Shown: positions 54,670 through 64,000 of the stretch, piece after piece
Position numbering within the stretch: position 1 is the stretch's first letter
Layout of the letters: the number at the start of each line of letters is the position of its first letter
NCBI GenBank assembly: GCA_027858915.1
Contig: JAQIBT010000155.1
Coordinates: forward strand, 1 to 64,000
DNA length: 64,000 nt
Reading direction: 5' to 3'
DNA from: Salinisphaera sp.
Lineage (GTDB): Bacteria; Pseudomonadota; Gammaproteobacteria; Nevskiales; Salinisphaeraceae
The notes under the pieces: model-generated
Seen by the model: only the letters and a program-made list of their open reading frames with translations
What the model was told of the DNA's origin: nothing
Database searches by the model: none
Made by a program: the position numbers and the translations under genes

Positions 54670-57600
54670 GTCTGACATCTCACTGATCCACTGTTCGCCG
54701 CTGGCTACAGTCAAATCGGCCAGCTCTTTCTTCGACTGGATCATCTCGTCGATCTTTTCCTCGAACGTGTTTTCGGTGATCAATCGATGGACGACGACAT
54801 TCCGATGCTGGCCGATACGATAGGCGCGGTCGGTGGCCTGGCGCTCGACCGCCGGATTCCACCACAGATCGTAGTGGATCACCTGGCTGGCGGCGGTTAG
54901 GTTCAGGCCGGTACCGCCGGCTTTCAGCGACAACACCATGGCGCGGGCCCCTTGATTGTTCTGAAAGTCTTCCACCATGGCGTCGCGTTTCTTACGGGTG
55001 AGCCCGCCGTGCAGAAACGGCACCTCCAGCCCAAGCTCGTCGCGCAGCGCCGTAGTTAGCAGGGCCCCCATGGTTCGATACTGGGTGAAGATCAGCGCTT
55101 TCTCGTCCGCCGCGTCGACTTCGCGCATGATGTCGACGAAGGCAGCGAGCTTGCCGGATTCTTCGATCTGGGCGGTCTTCTGGCGGCCGAACTGGGCCGG
55201 GCTGTTGCAGATCTGTTTGAGCGCGTTGAGCAGTTTGAAGATGATGCCGCGGCGTTCGATGCCCTCTGCTGTCTTGTCCAGCTCGTCCATGATGGTGCTG
55301 ACGGTGTTCTGGTACAGCGAGGCCTGCCGGGGCGTGAGCGCGCAGTAGTGGTTGGATTCGATCTTGTCGGGCAGGTCGGCAATGATGGATTTGTCGGTCT
55401 TGAGCCGCCGCAGAATGAACGGCGCGGTAATCGCTCGGAAGCGGTCGAGTGCGGCTTGATCGCGGTCGCGCTCGATCGGGTTGGCGAAGACTTCTGCGAA
55501 GCGTTTCTGACTGCTCAGATATTTCGGATTGATGAAGTCGAATACGCTCCAGTATTCACGCAGGCGATTTTCTACCGGCGTACCCGACAGCCCGATCCGG
55601 ATATCGGCCTGGAGGCGCTTGACGGCCTTGGTTTGTGCGGCCTTGGGGTTTTTGATGTTCTGGGCTTCGTCGAGCGCCAGCAACGCCCAGCGTGGCTTGG
55701 CCAACGTTTTTGAATCCGAGCGCACCAGACCATAGCTGGTCAGAATCACGTCATGTTCTTCCAGGGCCAGCCGGCGGTCGACACCGTGAAAGATCTGTAC
55801 CGTCAACGACGGTGCAAAACGCTCGATTTCGTGGCGCCAGTTGCTCAGCAACGAGGTCGGCACAACGACCAATGCTTTCGATTCATCCAGCCGACCGGCC
55901 TCTTTCAGATGCGCCAGGAGTGCGATGACCTGAATAGTCTTGCCCAGCCCCATGTCGTCCGCCAGCAAGGAGCCGAAACCGAGCCGCCCATTCTGGGCCA
56001 GCCATTCATAGCCGCGTTTCTGGTACGGGCGCAATTCGGCGTGCAGCGTGGCCGGCACCGGCGGCGGCGATTCGGGCCGGATCAGTTGATCGAACAGTTC
56101 GCGGGCATCGTCTTGTGTGGTGACCTGGGCGCCGTCCAGTTCGCCGGTCAGGCCGGCTTGCAACAGATCCACCCTCGATAGCTCGGTCGGCGGCGCGGCC
56201 AGCTTGTCCAGAACCTGTGCGACTTCGCGTTGGTCGACCATGACGTATTGATCGAAAATACGCACCAGGCCGGATGCGTCTTTCACCAATCGCTGAAATT
56301 CTTTGGCCGACACACGGGCATCGCCAATCGCGACTTGCCAGTCAAAATCCAGCAGCCGGTCGAGATTGAGATAACTCACGCCCTCGCTGCTGTCGTCACT
56401 CGACAGCGACAGGCTGGCCTGCGGGCGCACCAGCTTCTGCAGTGCCTTGGGCAGCATTACGCCGATACCGAGCATGCGTAGTGCCGGCAAGACCTCGCGA
56501 AAGACCGGCGTGAATTCATGCAGTGAGTAAATCAGCGTCGCATGGTTATCGTCCGGCGCGAGATGATTGTCATACAGCCGTTCGACGTCGGGGAAATAAT
56601 CAGCAAGCACCGCCAGATCAGCGAGTACGGCCGAGCGGGCCTCGCTGTTGTCACCGCTGTGGTCACGATTTGGGCCGGCCGCGGCCAACCAGTCGGCGAC
56701 CTCGGTAAAACCGTGGTCGTCCTCGACCGCAAGCGACACGCCCATTTCATCGTTGCTGCGTTCATCAACCATGAGATGCAGCCGGTGCGCCCGTTCGCCG
56801 AGCGTCAGGCGTCGCAGCCAATGGGCGATGAGGCGCGGTGTTTCATGGGTTTCAAACTGATCAAAACGCACCGCGCGGCCGCTAAAGAACAGCTGTTTTA
56901 TCGGGTCGGGCGCACGCGCCTCGGCGGTGCTCTCAAAGCCACGGCGTACAAAGAAAGCCAGCAATACATGCAGCGCCGCCAGAACCTGCGTTGGCGCGTC
57001 AGCGTAATAATAGCCGCGCTGACCATCGGCCTTCCTTTGAAGCTGGACAAAATCCGGCGGGCAGAGGCCGCACAAGCTATCGAACAGTTCCCGAATCGGC
57101 TTCGCCAGCCGCGCCGGGCGCCATTGCACCAGGGTCTGCTCGGCGCTGTTGGCGGCAGCCTGCGGCACATAAGCGCCCTGCTCGATCAGCTTGAGAGCAA
57201 AGCGCAGCAAGGTACGCCAGAGCCGCAAGCTGTGCGACAGCCGTGATTCACGGTCGGCGGGCAGGCCGTGCAGACAGGCCAGGAACTGTTCCAAAGGATC
57301 AGGCGCGCGTTTGCGCTGTACCGCCTTGAACACGCGTTTATCGTTGGCGCGCATCTCTACAAGCGCGCCGTTGTCGTCGATCACCGCGCGCGCCTCGGAA
57401 AGCAGCTCGACGCCTGCGCCCAACACATCCACATCGCGATCGAACACCTCGGCCTGACGACGCACGCGTTTGTACTGGGCTGCCAGAAGCTGGCGAAAAT
57501 CCTTGGCGTGAAACAACGGCTCGGCCGACAGGATCGTGAATATCCGCGATTCCAGTGCCGGAACCCGCGACAGATCGATCGCATCGAATACGTCATGCGT

Positions 57601-58194
57601 CGGCGCTTGCGCGCGCGTGACCTGCGGCTCATCCGACCATGCCTGCGCCAGCACCGGCAGCTGCGCGAGCGAGGCCGGCTGTACGCCCGAGCGTTGTGCC
57701 AGCACCGCAGCCAGATCCATACCGTGCAACGAGAAGACCACAAACGGGTTCTTGTCGATCTCGTTGGCCAGCAGATAGATGACAGCTGCGATGTGCTTGC
57801 ACGGCATGGCATCGTCCGGACAAGAACAACGCGCAGTCATATCCCGCCAGGACCGCGGAAACAGCCGAATACCGCGTTGCTCCAGCAGCGTCGATACATG
57901 CGCCGGCAACTGACGATTGAGCAGCCGGGACAGCAGCACCGGGCTGTTTTCCACCGTCGCCAGAATCACGTCGTGATCGGTTCGAGAGAACGGATTCAAC
58001 GTCACCTTCACGGCATAAGGCGCGGGCCGACTGCCGGACACCAGCGCCTTGACCGTTTTCTCGCCGATTTCGATGGAACGCACCGAGCCGTTGTTGGCGT
58101 AGCGGCGCCCGCGCTGCAGACGATTGGACTGATCGATCCCGTCGAAGGCAGCCAGCCATTGCTGGCCCCACCAGTTGCGTCCAAAGTCGGTCAT
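54640..58194 (-). CDS. SWIM-SNF2 helicase, large
   Basis: The 1184-residue protein has one SWIM zinc motif (C123-x-C125...C132-x-H134, CSCPDDAMPCKH), a long central region of about 550 residues that I do not recognise, and a C-terminal SNF2 ATPase (LLADDMGLGKT, DEAQNIK, GLSGTPVENR, then VLSLKAGGTGLNLT and ATDRAYRIGQHRNVVVHRL). It is close to the RapA/HepA-like SNF2 proteins that bacteria carry widely. Its 3' end overlaps that of the facing SNF2 gene by 30 bases, so the two transcripts are antisense at their ends. GAG lies upstream of the ATG; the start is the first in the frame. Confidence 0.92.
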   Translation of the reverse strand: MTDFGRNWWGQQWLAAFDGIDQSNRLQRGRRYANNGSVRSIEIGEKTVKALVSGSRPAPYAVKVTLNPFSRTDHDVILATVENSPVLLSRLLNRQLPAHVSTLLEQRGIRLFPRSWRDMTARCSCPDDAMPCKHIAAVIYLLANEIDKNPFVVFSLHGMDLAAVLAQRSGVQPASLAQLPVLAQAWSDEPQVTRAQAPTHDVFDAIDLSRVPALESRIFTILSAEPLFHAKDFRQLLAAQYKRVRRQAEVFDRDVDVLGAGVELLSEARAVIDDNGALVEMRANDKRVFKAVQRKRAPDPLEQFLACLHGLPADRESRLSHSLRLWRTLLRFALKLIEQGAYVPQAAANSAEQTLVQWRPARLAKPIRELFDSLCGLCPPDFVQLQRKADGQRGYYYADAPTQVLAALHVLLAFFVRRGFESTAEARAPDPIKQLFFSGRAVRFDQFETHETPRLIAHWLRRLTLGERAHRLHLMVDERSNDEMGVSLAVEDDHGFTEVADWLAAAGPNRDHSGDNSEARSAVLADLAVLADYFPDVERLYDNHLAPDDNHATLIYSLHEFTPVFREVLPALRMLGIGVMLPKALQKLVRPQASLSLSSDDSSEGVSYLNLDRLLDFDWQVAIGDARVSAKEFQRLVKDASGLVRIFDQYVMVDQREVAQVLDKLAAPPTELSRVDLLQAGLTGELDGAQVTTQDDARELFDQLIRPESPPPVPATLHAELRPYQKRGYEWLAQNGRLGFGSLLADDMGLGKTIQVIALLAHLKEAGRLDESKALVVVPTSLLSNWRHEIERFAPSLTVQIFHGVDRRLALEEHDVILTSYGLVRSDSKTLAKPRWALLALDEAQNIKNPKAAQTKAVKRLQADIRIGLSGTPVENRLREYWSVFDFINPKYLSSQKRFAEVFANPIERDRDQAALDRFRAITAPFILRRLKTDKSIIADLPDKIESNHYCALTPRQASLYQNTVSTIMDELDKTAEGIERRGIIFKLLNALKQICNSPAQFGRQKTAQIEESGKLAAFVDIMREVDAADEKALIFTQYRTMGALLTTALRDELGLEVPFLHGGLTRKKRDAMVEDFQNNQGARAMVLSLKAGGTGLNLTAASQVIHYDLWWNPAVERQATDRAYRIGQHRNVVVHRLITENTFEEKIDEMIQSKKELADLTVASGEQWISEMSDSQLQELVSL

Positions 58195-58255
58195 TCGCGC
58201 TCAGCGAGCAAGCTGCGGCTGGGGAAATACAGCGGGCGATTATAGAGCCTCTGGC

Positions 58256-58411
58256 CTATCGCCGCTTGCGGCGAACGTCGTGGCCGATCAGATAAGCCGC
58301 TCGCTCAGCTGCATCTGCCCCGCACGAGCGCACTGCCTCAGATGAAGACGCATAGGTGCCCAGGCTGTTCATCAACCGAGGCCGCGGCTTAGGGCGGCGT
58401 TGGTGGGACAT
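58256..58411 (-). CDS. Small basic protein, unknown
   Basis: A 51-codon frame starts MSHQRRPKPRPRL and ends HDVRRKRR, a basic protein with a middle of small residues (GTYASSSEAVRSCGADAAERA). GCAGGT lies upstream of the ATG. I do not recognise it. It sits in a 328-base gap, and may be spurious, because no family or coupling supports it. Confidence 0.3.
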   Translation of the reverse strand: MSHQRRPKPRPRLMNSLGTYASSSEAVRSCGADAAERAAYLIGHDVRRKRR

Positions 58412-58522
58412 GCGTACCTGCGGCAATCGAGCCTCGGCCGAAGCGTTTCGCAATCAGTGATCGCGAATCGCTCGCGTACCGTAGCGGGTTGCCGTGCGCG
58501 AGCCGTTCTCAGCGAAGATCCG

Positions 58523-58840
58523 CTATACCCGTCGCTCAAGCCGGATATCAGACTCATCGCCAAGATGAATGAGCAATCGGCCCTCGGCCGTATCGGCTGC
58601 CGTCAATTGCAGCCAACCTCTGCCGCTGACGTCATCGCCTTCGTCCATACCCGCCCATGAAAACGCGACATGATCGCCTTCAGCGCCATAGCGCAAATCA
58701 AGTTGACCGGTCACCGCGCCAAAAACGAAATTGCCGATGTCACCCTCGAATCGAAAATGACCGGGCTCGACCAGATCGACGAAGTCCCGATCCCATTCCT
58801 GCATCCAGGTGATTTTCCAGTAGCCGTCAAAAGCTTTCAT
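58523..58840 (-). CDS. Conserved hypothetical protein, WDxDFxDL type
   Basis: This 105-residue protein starts MKAFDGYWKIT and has the blocks EWDRDFVDLVEPGHFRF, GNFVFGAVTGQLDLRY, FSWAGMDEGDDVSGRGWLQL and EGRLLIHLGDES. I recall a widespread, unnamed bacterial family with the same blocks (W-D-x-D-F-x-D-L; F-x-F-G-x-V-x-G; GRGW; H-x-GD), but no function. It looks like a compact beta-sheet protein. AAGAGGTG gives a strong ribosome binding site. It may be the last island gene before argB. Confidence 0.75.
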   Translation of the reverse strand: MKAFDGYWKITWMQEWDRDFVDLVEPGHFRFEGDIGNFVFGAVTGQLDLRYGAEGDHVAFSWAGMDEGDDVSGRGWLQLTAADTAEGRLLIHLGDESDIRLERRV

Positions 58841-59054
58841 GGCACCTCTTCAATCTAACCCGCGACAACATCCATCAGCTTGTCGTAGGAATCAACTACG
58901 TCTCAGCGGACACGCACCGAGGCGATGGTGTCGAAAAATCGTCGCGCGCATTTGATCTTGCTGTGTTGATCTCACGTAGCTTCAAGGTCGGCATTGAACC
59001 TCTGGTTTCGGCCACGAAATAAACGTGCTATGCCTTGCTGATCGCCTTCGAGGA

Positions 59055-59987
<933 letters not shown>

Positions 59988-60443
59988 TCAGGCCGCGCCG
60001 GTGGAGCCAAAACCGCCGATGCCGCGCGCGCTTTCGTCGAACTCCTCGACTACGGCCAGTTCGGCCGCGACCACCGGTACCAGCACGAACTGGGCAATGC
60101 GCTCGCCTGGTTCGATCGTGTAGGTCTTGTTGGACCGGTTCCAGGCCGACACCTTGAGCTCGCCCTGATAGTCCGAGTCGATCAGGCCAACGAGATTACC
60201 CAGCACGATGCCGTGTTTGTGACCCAGTCCCGAGCGCGGCAGGATCATGCCCGCCAGATTCGGATCAGCGATATAAGCGGCGAGCCCGGTCGGCAACAGT
60301 TCGCAGGCGCCCGGAGCGAGTGCGACCGGCTCACGGACCATGGCGCGCAGATCGACCCCCGCTGAGCCGGCGGTCGCTCGCTCGGGCAACGGAAAATCCT
60401 GTCCCAGGCGCTCATCGAGCACCTTGACCTGCAGTTGCGTCAT
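59988..60443 (-). CDS. dut: dUTP diphosphatase
   Basis: The 151-residue trimeric enzyme hydrolyses dUTP to dUMP, which keeps uracil out of DNA. All five family motifs are present: [41 protein letters not shown] and [10 protein letters not shown] at the C-terminus. The ATG overlaps the coaBC stop by four bases (ATGA), which implies coupled translation. Confidence 0.98.
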   Translation of the reverse strand: MTQLQVKVLDERLGQDFPLPERATAGSAGVDLRAMVREPVALAPGACELLPTGLAAYIADPNLAGMILPRSGLGHKHGIVLGNLVGLIDSDYQGELKVSAWNRSNKTYTIEPGERIAQFVLVPVVAAELAVVEEFDESARGIGGFGSTGAA

Positions 60444-61684
60444 ATCTGTTCCTGACTGTCTGTGTTTGATGTAGCCCGTTCGTCGGCCAGCCGCTCGACA
60501 ATCATCTCGACCAGCGTCCGCGCCAGCGCTTGCTTGGAGTCTTGCGGCAGGTGCCGCTCGCCGTCTTCCCAGACCACGAAGAGACTATTGTCGTCGCGGC
60601 CGAATGCATGCTCGGGCCCGACGAGATTGCCGGCAATCATCGATAGCTTCTTGCGCTCGCGCTTGGCACGTGTAGCGTTTTCCAGATCGGTGGTTTCGGC
60701 AGCGAATCCCAGCGTGAAGACGCCAGGATATTCAGCTGTGACGTCGGCAATGATATCGCGCGTTCGCGTCAGTGTGAGCTGCGCGTCCTCGGCCGTTTTC
60801 TTGATCTTGTCGGCTGCGCTCTGTGCCGGGCGATAGTCGGCCACCGCCGCTGCGCCGATGAACAGATCGGCGTCTGCTACCGCAGACATGACCGCCGCGC
60901 GCATGTCCGCAGCCGATTGCACACCGACCCGCGTGACGCCGGTTGGGACTGCAAGCGAGGTCGGCCCAGACACCAGCGTGACTTGCGCGCCAGCGGCACG
61001 ACAGGCAGCGGCCAACGCATAGCCCATTCGGCCCGACGAATGATTGGTGATAAAGCGTACTGGATCGATGGACTCGCGCGTTGGTCCGGCGGTGACGACC
61101 ACGCGATGGCCGGCCAACGGGCCGCTGCCCCTCGTCTCGGCGAAAAACTCTGCCACGACATCCCGAATCGCTTCTGGCTCGACCATGCGCCCAGCACCGG
61201 TTTCGCGTTCGGCGAGCGCGCCGTTGTCGGGGCCGACAAATTTGACGCCGCGCTCGACAAGACGAGCCACGTTGTCCCGGGTGGCCGGATGTGCCCACAT
61301 CACATGATTCATGGCGGGCGCGACCATCAACTCGGCGGTGGTTGCAAGACACAACGTGCTGAGCAGATCGTCGGCGCGGCCGTGGGCAAGCCGGGCCAGT
61401 GTATCGGCCGAAGCGGGTGCGATCACAATCAACTCGGCCCAGCGCGCCAGCTCGATGTGACCCATATTCAACTCGGCGTCTTCATCCCACAGGCTGTGAC
61501 GCACCGGATGGCCGGAGATCGCCGACAGCGTCATCGGCGTGATGAAGCGCTTCGCCGCCTCGGTCATGACGACCTGTACATCGGCCCCGGCCTCGACCAG
61601 CCGGCGCACCAGAACCGGGGCCTTGTAGGCCGCAATGCTGCCGGTGACGGCAACGATGATATGGCGTTGAGACAGCGTTTGCAT
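60440..61684 (-). CDS. coaBC: CoaBC, bifunctional pantothenate-to-CoA pathway enzyme
   Basis: The 414-residue protein combines phosphopantothenoylcysteine decarboxylase (CoaC, residues ~1-190) and synthetase (CoaB, ~190-400). The FMN-binding start [13 protein letters not shown], the decarboxylase blocks APAMNHVMW and GRMVEPE, and the synthetase [20 protein letters not shown] and SSGRMG are clear. The ATG at 61684 was chosen because it begins at [15 protein letters not shown]; an upstream extension does not match the family. It is the first gene of the coaBC-dut-argB operon and diverges from radC. Confidence 0.97.
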   Translation of the reverse strand: MQTLSQRHIIVAVTGSIAAYKAPVLVRRLVEAGADVQVVMTEAAKRFITPMTLSAISGHPVRHSLWDEDAELNMGHIELARWAELIVIAPASADTLARLAHGRADDLLSTLCLATTAELMVAPAMNHVMWAHPATRDNVARLVERGVKFVGPDNGALAERETGAGRMVEPEAIRDVVAEFFAETRGSGPLAGHRVVVTAGPTRESIDPVRFITNHSSGRMGYALAAACRAAGAQVTLVSGPTSLAVPTGVTRVGVQSAADMRAAVMSAVADADLFIGAAAVADYRPAQSAADKIKKTAEDAQLTLTRTRDIIADVTAEYPGVFTLGFAAETTDLENATRAKRERKKLSMIAGNLVGPEHAFGRDDNSLFVVWEDGERHLPQDSKQALARTLVEMIVERLADERATSNTDSQEQI

Positions 61685-61800
61685 GCGGCATTGTACCCAC
61701 AGCTCGGCCCATGCCGACATGGGCACCGGGCGTCAGACCTTGCAAATCGTCGCCAGCGGCCGATGTGGATTGAACAGGGGGCATCGAACGAGGGGACAGC

Positions 61801-62475
61801 ATGCGCATATCCGACTGGCCGGCTGCTGAGCGACCACGCGAGAAATTGCTGGCGCGCGGCGCCGACGCGTTATCCGACGCCGAACTGCTGGCGATTTTCC
61901 TGCGCACCGGCGTTGCCGGCCAGAGTGCGGTCGACATGGCACGCGCGCTGCTGGCCGAATACGGCAGTCTGGGCGCGCTGCTATCGGCCGATCACCAGCG
62001 ATTCACCGCCACGCATGGCTTGGGCGTGGCCAAATACGCCCAGCTGCAGGCCGTGCTAGCCATGGCACGACGCTACGCGACAGAAACCCTGGCCGATCGA
62101 GACGTGCTCAGCGATCCCGAAGCCACACGGCGGTTTCTTTCCACCCAGCTTGGCCACGCCGAGCAGGAGATCTTTGCCTGCGTGTTTCTGGATACACGCA
62201 ACCGGGTGATCGCGTTCGAGCAGATGTTTCACGGCACCATTGACGGCGCGGCCGTCTACCCGCGTGAAGTAGTCAAGGCCGCCTTGCGTCATAACGCTGC
62301 AGCCTTAATCGTGGCACATAACCATCCCTCCGGCGTTGCCGAGCCCAGTACGGCAGACCGCGATATTACGCGCCGCTTGTCCGATGCTCTTGGGCTGGTC
62401 GATATTCGTCTGCTTGATCACGTCGTCGTGACGCGCCAGGGCAGCACCTCGCTGGCAGAACGCGGATTGATGTAG
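61801..62475 (+). CDS. radC: RadC-family JAB-domain protein
   Basis: The 224-residue protein has an N-terminal helix-hairpin-helix region ([27 protein letters not shown]) and a JAB/MPN-type metalloprotease-like domain. Its metal motif [14 protein letters not shown] with the upstream glutamate in EQMFHGTID is complete. The family was linked to DNA repair, but its real activity remains unclear. GAGGGGACAGC precedes the ATG. It diverges from coaBC. Confidence 0.95.
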   Translation: MRISDWPAAERPREKLLARGADALSDAELLAIFLRTGVAGQSAVDMARALLAEYGSLGALLSADHQRFTATHGLGVAKYAQLQAVLAMARRYATETLADRDVLSDPEATRRFLSTQLGHAEQEIFACVFLDTRNRVIAFEQMFHGTIDGAAVYPREVVKAALRHNAAALIVAHNHPSGVAEPSTADRDITRRLSDALGLVDIRLLDHVVVTRQGSTSLAERGLM

Positions 62476-62614
62476 GTCGGCTTGACGAAGCGACAATGTC
62501 TGATATTCAGCAAACGTCTGCCAATTTACGGTCCGGCGGTTGTGCCTCGGTTTGTTTGATGATTTAATACGCTGCTAGCTGATGCCGACTGCGCGCGATA
62601 AAGAGGTTTTGAAG

Positions 62615-62848
62615 ATGTCCCAGATTTGTCAGGTCACCGGTAAACGCCCGCTTTCCGGTAACAATGTTTCGCACGCCCATAACAAGACGCGCCGCCGCTT
62701 TATGCCCAATCTGCATTGGCATCGCTTCTGGGTGGAAACAGAGAAGCGCTATGTACGTCTGCGCGTGTCCGCCAAGGGCATGCGTATCATCGATCGTCAA
62801 GGCATCGATATGGTACTGGCCAAGATCCGCAAGCAGGAGAAAGCATAA
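62615..62848 (+). CDS. rpmB: Ribosomal protein L28
   Basis: The 77-residue protein begins [28 protein letters not shown], the standard L28 opening, and has the usual length. It is a large-subunit protein. AAGAGG lies before the ATG. The stop TAA overlaps the rpmG ATG by one base. Confidence 0.98.
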   Translation: MSQICQVTGKRPLSGNNVSHAHNKTRRRFMPNLHWHRFWVETEKRYVRLRVSAKGMRIIDRQGIDMVLAKIRKQEKA

Positions 62849-63003
62849 TGCGCGAGAAAGTACGCATGGTCTCGACCGCGGACACCGGGTTCTTCTACAC
62901 CACGTACAAGAACAAGCGGAACACGCCCGATAAGCTCGAGATGAAGAAATACGACCCCAAGGCCCGCAAGCACGTGGTCTTCAAGGAAGCCAAGATCAAG
63001 TAA
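62848..63003 (+). CDS. rpmG: Ribosomal protein L33
   Basis: The 51-residue L33 protein has the usual opening [21 protein letters not shown] and [19 protein letters not shown] ending. It starts on the last base of the rpmB stop, with AGGAGAAAG upstream. It carries no CXXC zinc motif, so it is the zinc-independent form. Confidence 0.97.
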   Translation: MREKVRMVSTADTGFFYTTYKNKRNTPDKLEMKKYDPKARKHVVFKEAKIK

Positions 63004-63041
63004 GACTTCCGGGCTGTCTTGACGGCACCAGGATCGGAGAG

Positions 63042-63065
63042 AGCCGGCTACGCGCCGGCTTTTTC
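63042..63065 (+). terminator. rpmBG Rho-independent terminator
   Basis: AGCCGGC pairs with GCCGGCT over a five-base loop and is followed by TTTT, 38 bases after the rpmG stop. Confidence 0.88.
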
Positions 63066-63170
63066 ATGTCTGCGATTCGAGCCGTTAAGCAGGTCCGTTC
63101 GTCGGCCCGTGCGAGAAAGGATTATGGTCGGCAGCCTGATGCATGATGGCGACTGGCTACGCGCGGCGCG

Positions 63171-63338
63171 CCAGGAGCTTGGGCCGTAGGAATCGTGTGA
63201 GCGAGAGCGCGCCGATTAGAGACAGATTTTGCGGTCATTTGAGGCGAATGGTGGTTCCATTTAACGAAAATGACCGTGAAATATGGCCTAATCGGCGTGT
63301 TCGCAGCCGCATGTGTTTCTGCGGCCCAAGCTCCTAGC
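63171..63338. repeat. MITE-like long palindrome
   Basis: AGGAGCTTGGGCCG at the left end returns as CGGCCCAAGCTCCT at the right, where CTAG follows. Inward, CGCGCCGATTAG matches CTAATCGGCGTG and GGTCATTT matches AAATGACC. At about 166 bp it has the same layout as the elements at 2433 and 16637. The rest of the rpmG-ABC gap (63066-63422) shows nothing else to me beyond the expected promoter region. Confidence 0.65.
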
Positions 63339-63422
63339 TGCCGACGTCCTACAGTACGCCTGCCGAATCCTTGCGAGTACGACCGACTCTTGCCACGACA
63401 CGACGCCCGACAGCCCCAGCCC

Positions 63423-64000
63423 ATGGCACACGAGGAGCACAGCGATCTGCTGCGTGCGCAGGGGCTCTGTCGCGACTACGCCGGGTCGCGCGTGGTGCAC
63501 GACGTCGAGATATCACTGGCAGGCGGCGACGTGCTGGGTGTGCTGGGCCCCAACGGCGCCGGCAAGACCACCATCCTGCGCATGCTGGCCGGTACGCTGG
63601 CGCCCAGCGCCGGCCGTATCTGTATCGCTGGCGCCGATCTGCGCGAGAATCCAATCGCTGCCAAGCGCCATATCGGTTATTTGCCAGAACGCCCGCCGGT
63701 ATACAGCGAGCTGACCGTCGATGAATATCTGGGCTTCTGCGCGCGATTGCACGGTATTGTGCGTGCCAAGCAGCGTGCAGCGATCGCGGCTGCCAAGGCA
63801 GACTGCGAGCTGGAAGCGGTAGGCAAGCGTCCGATAAGCCATCTGTCGAAAGGCTTTCAACAGCGCGTCGGCATTGCGCAGGCCATCGTGCATCGGCCGG
63901 ACGTATTGATTCTGGATGAACCCACAGCCGGGCTGGACCCGAACCAGCTGCGCGGCGTACGCGCGCTGATTGCCCGCCTGGCTGCCGATCACAGCGTGAT
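63423..64000 (+). CDS. ABC transporter ATPase, 3' end cut by window
   Basis: The visible 192 residues form an ABC ATPase of the ABC-2/gliding-NosF type: Walker A LGVLGPNGAGKTT, Q-loop region IGYLPERPPVYSELTVDEYL, signature LSKGFQQRVGIAQAI and Walker B VLILDEPTAGLDPNQ. Such subunits usually pair with an ABC-2 permease encoded next. The ATG at 63423 gives a family-like N-terminus (LLRAQGLCRDYAGSRVVHDVE), but its ribosome binding site is weak. The gene runs off the window end. Confidence 0.9.
   Translation, partial: MAHEEHSDLLRAQGLCRDYAGSRVVHDVEISLAGGDVLGVLGPNGAGKTTILRMLAGTLAPSAGRICIAGADLRENPIAAKRHIGYLPERPPVYSELTVDEYLGFCARLHGIVRAKQRAAIAAAKADCELEAVGKRPISHLSKGFQQRVGIAQAIVHRPDVLILDEPTAGLDPNQLRGVRALIARLAADHSV

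Overview
The window is a GC-rich, densely coded stretch of bacterial chromosome. The hopanoid genes, full-length bifunctional PutA, an AmpG/Xth/PyrE block and a RadC-CoaBC-Dut-ArgB-RpmBG block all fit a gammaproteobacterium. A Salinisphaera-like halophile is my best guess, but this is an inference from gene content and not a species call.

Left part (1-26 kb). A GH13 alpha-glucosidase is cut by the window edge. It is followed by a hopanoid locus on the minus strand: hpnM, hpnB, hpnH, a DUF2147 gene, hpnA, a tiny coupled ORF, hpnN, hpnG, and one 1012-residue protein that fuses a squalene synthase domain to a squalene-hopene cyclase. ispA (farnesyl diphosphate synthase) diverges from the fusion gene. 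Together these would make farnesyl diphosphate, squalene and hopene, then adenosylhopane (HpnH) and its downstream product (HpnG), with HpnN moving hopanoids to the outer membrane. No separate hpnC/D/E genes are present, which fits the fusion replacing them. The locus is split between hpnB and hpnH by plus-strand genes: an unusual cassette (PLP decarboxylase, nitrilase-like amidohydrolase, ATP-grasp ligase, C45 acyltransferase/hydrolase) and putA.

Middle (26-39 kb). Mostly ordinary genes: an acyl-CoA synthetase, RecQ-type helicase, DUF5062 protein, aldo/keto reductase, YtoQ, a complete IS4-family insertion sequence with 11-bp target duplications, a DUF4139 protein, AmpG, an Xth/Crc-family nuclease and PyrE.

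Accessory island (39.2-59 kb). Between pyrE and argB lie a Fic protein, a DUF6880 protein, a complete four-gene Wadjet-type plasmid-defence operon (DUF2397/2398/SMC-like/DUF2399) with a BrnT/CopG-like toxin-antitoxin pair between its first two genes, two large SWIM-SNF2 helicases facing each other with overlapping 3' ends, and small unknown genes. In pseudomonads pyrE/crc and argB/dut/coaBC lie near each other, so this looks like an island in a core neighbourhood.

Right end (59-64 kb). argB, dut and coaBC form a tight minus-strand operon. radC, rpmB and rpmG follow on the plus strand, then an ABC transporter ATPase cut by the window end.

Long imperfect palindromes of about 155-180 bp recur in intergenic regions (2433, 9359, 16637, 63171). 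Two have TA at both ends and look like MITEs. No CRISPR array, rRNA or convincing tRNA was seen. The best candidates for something undescribed are the four-gene cassette at 4.0-10.8 kb, the squalene synthase-cyclase fusion, and the Wadjet operon carrying an internal toxin-antitoxin pair.
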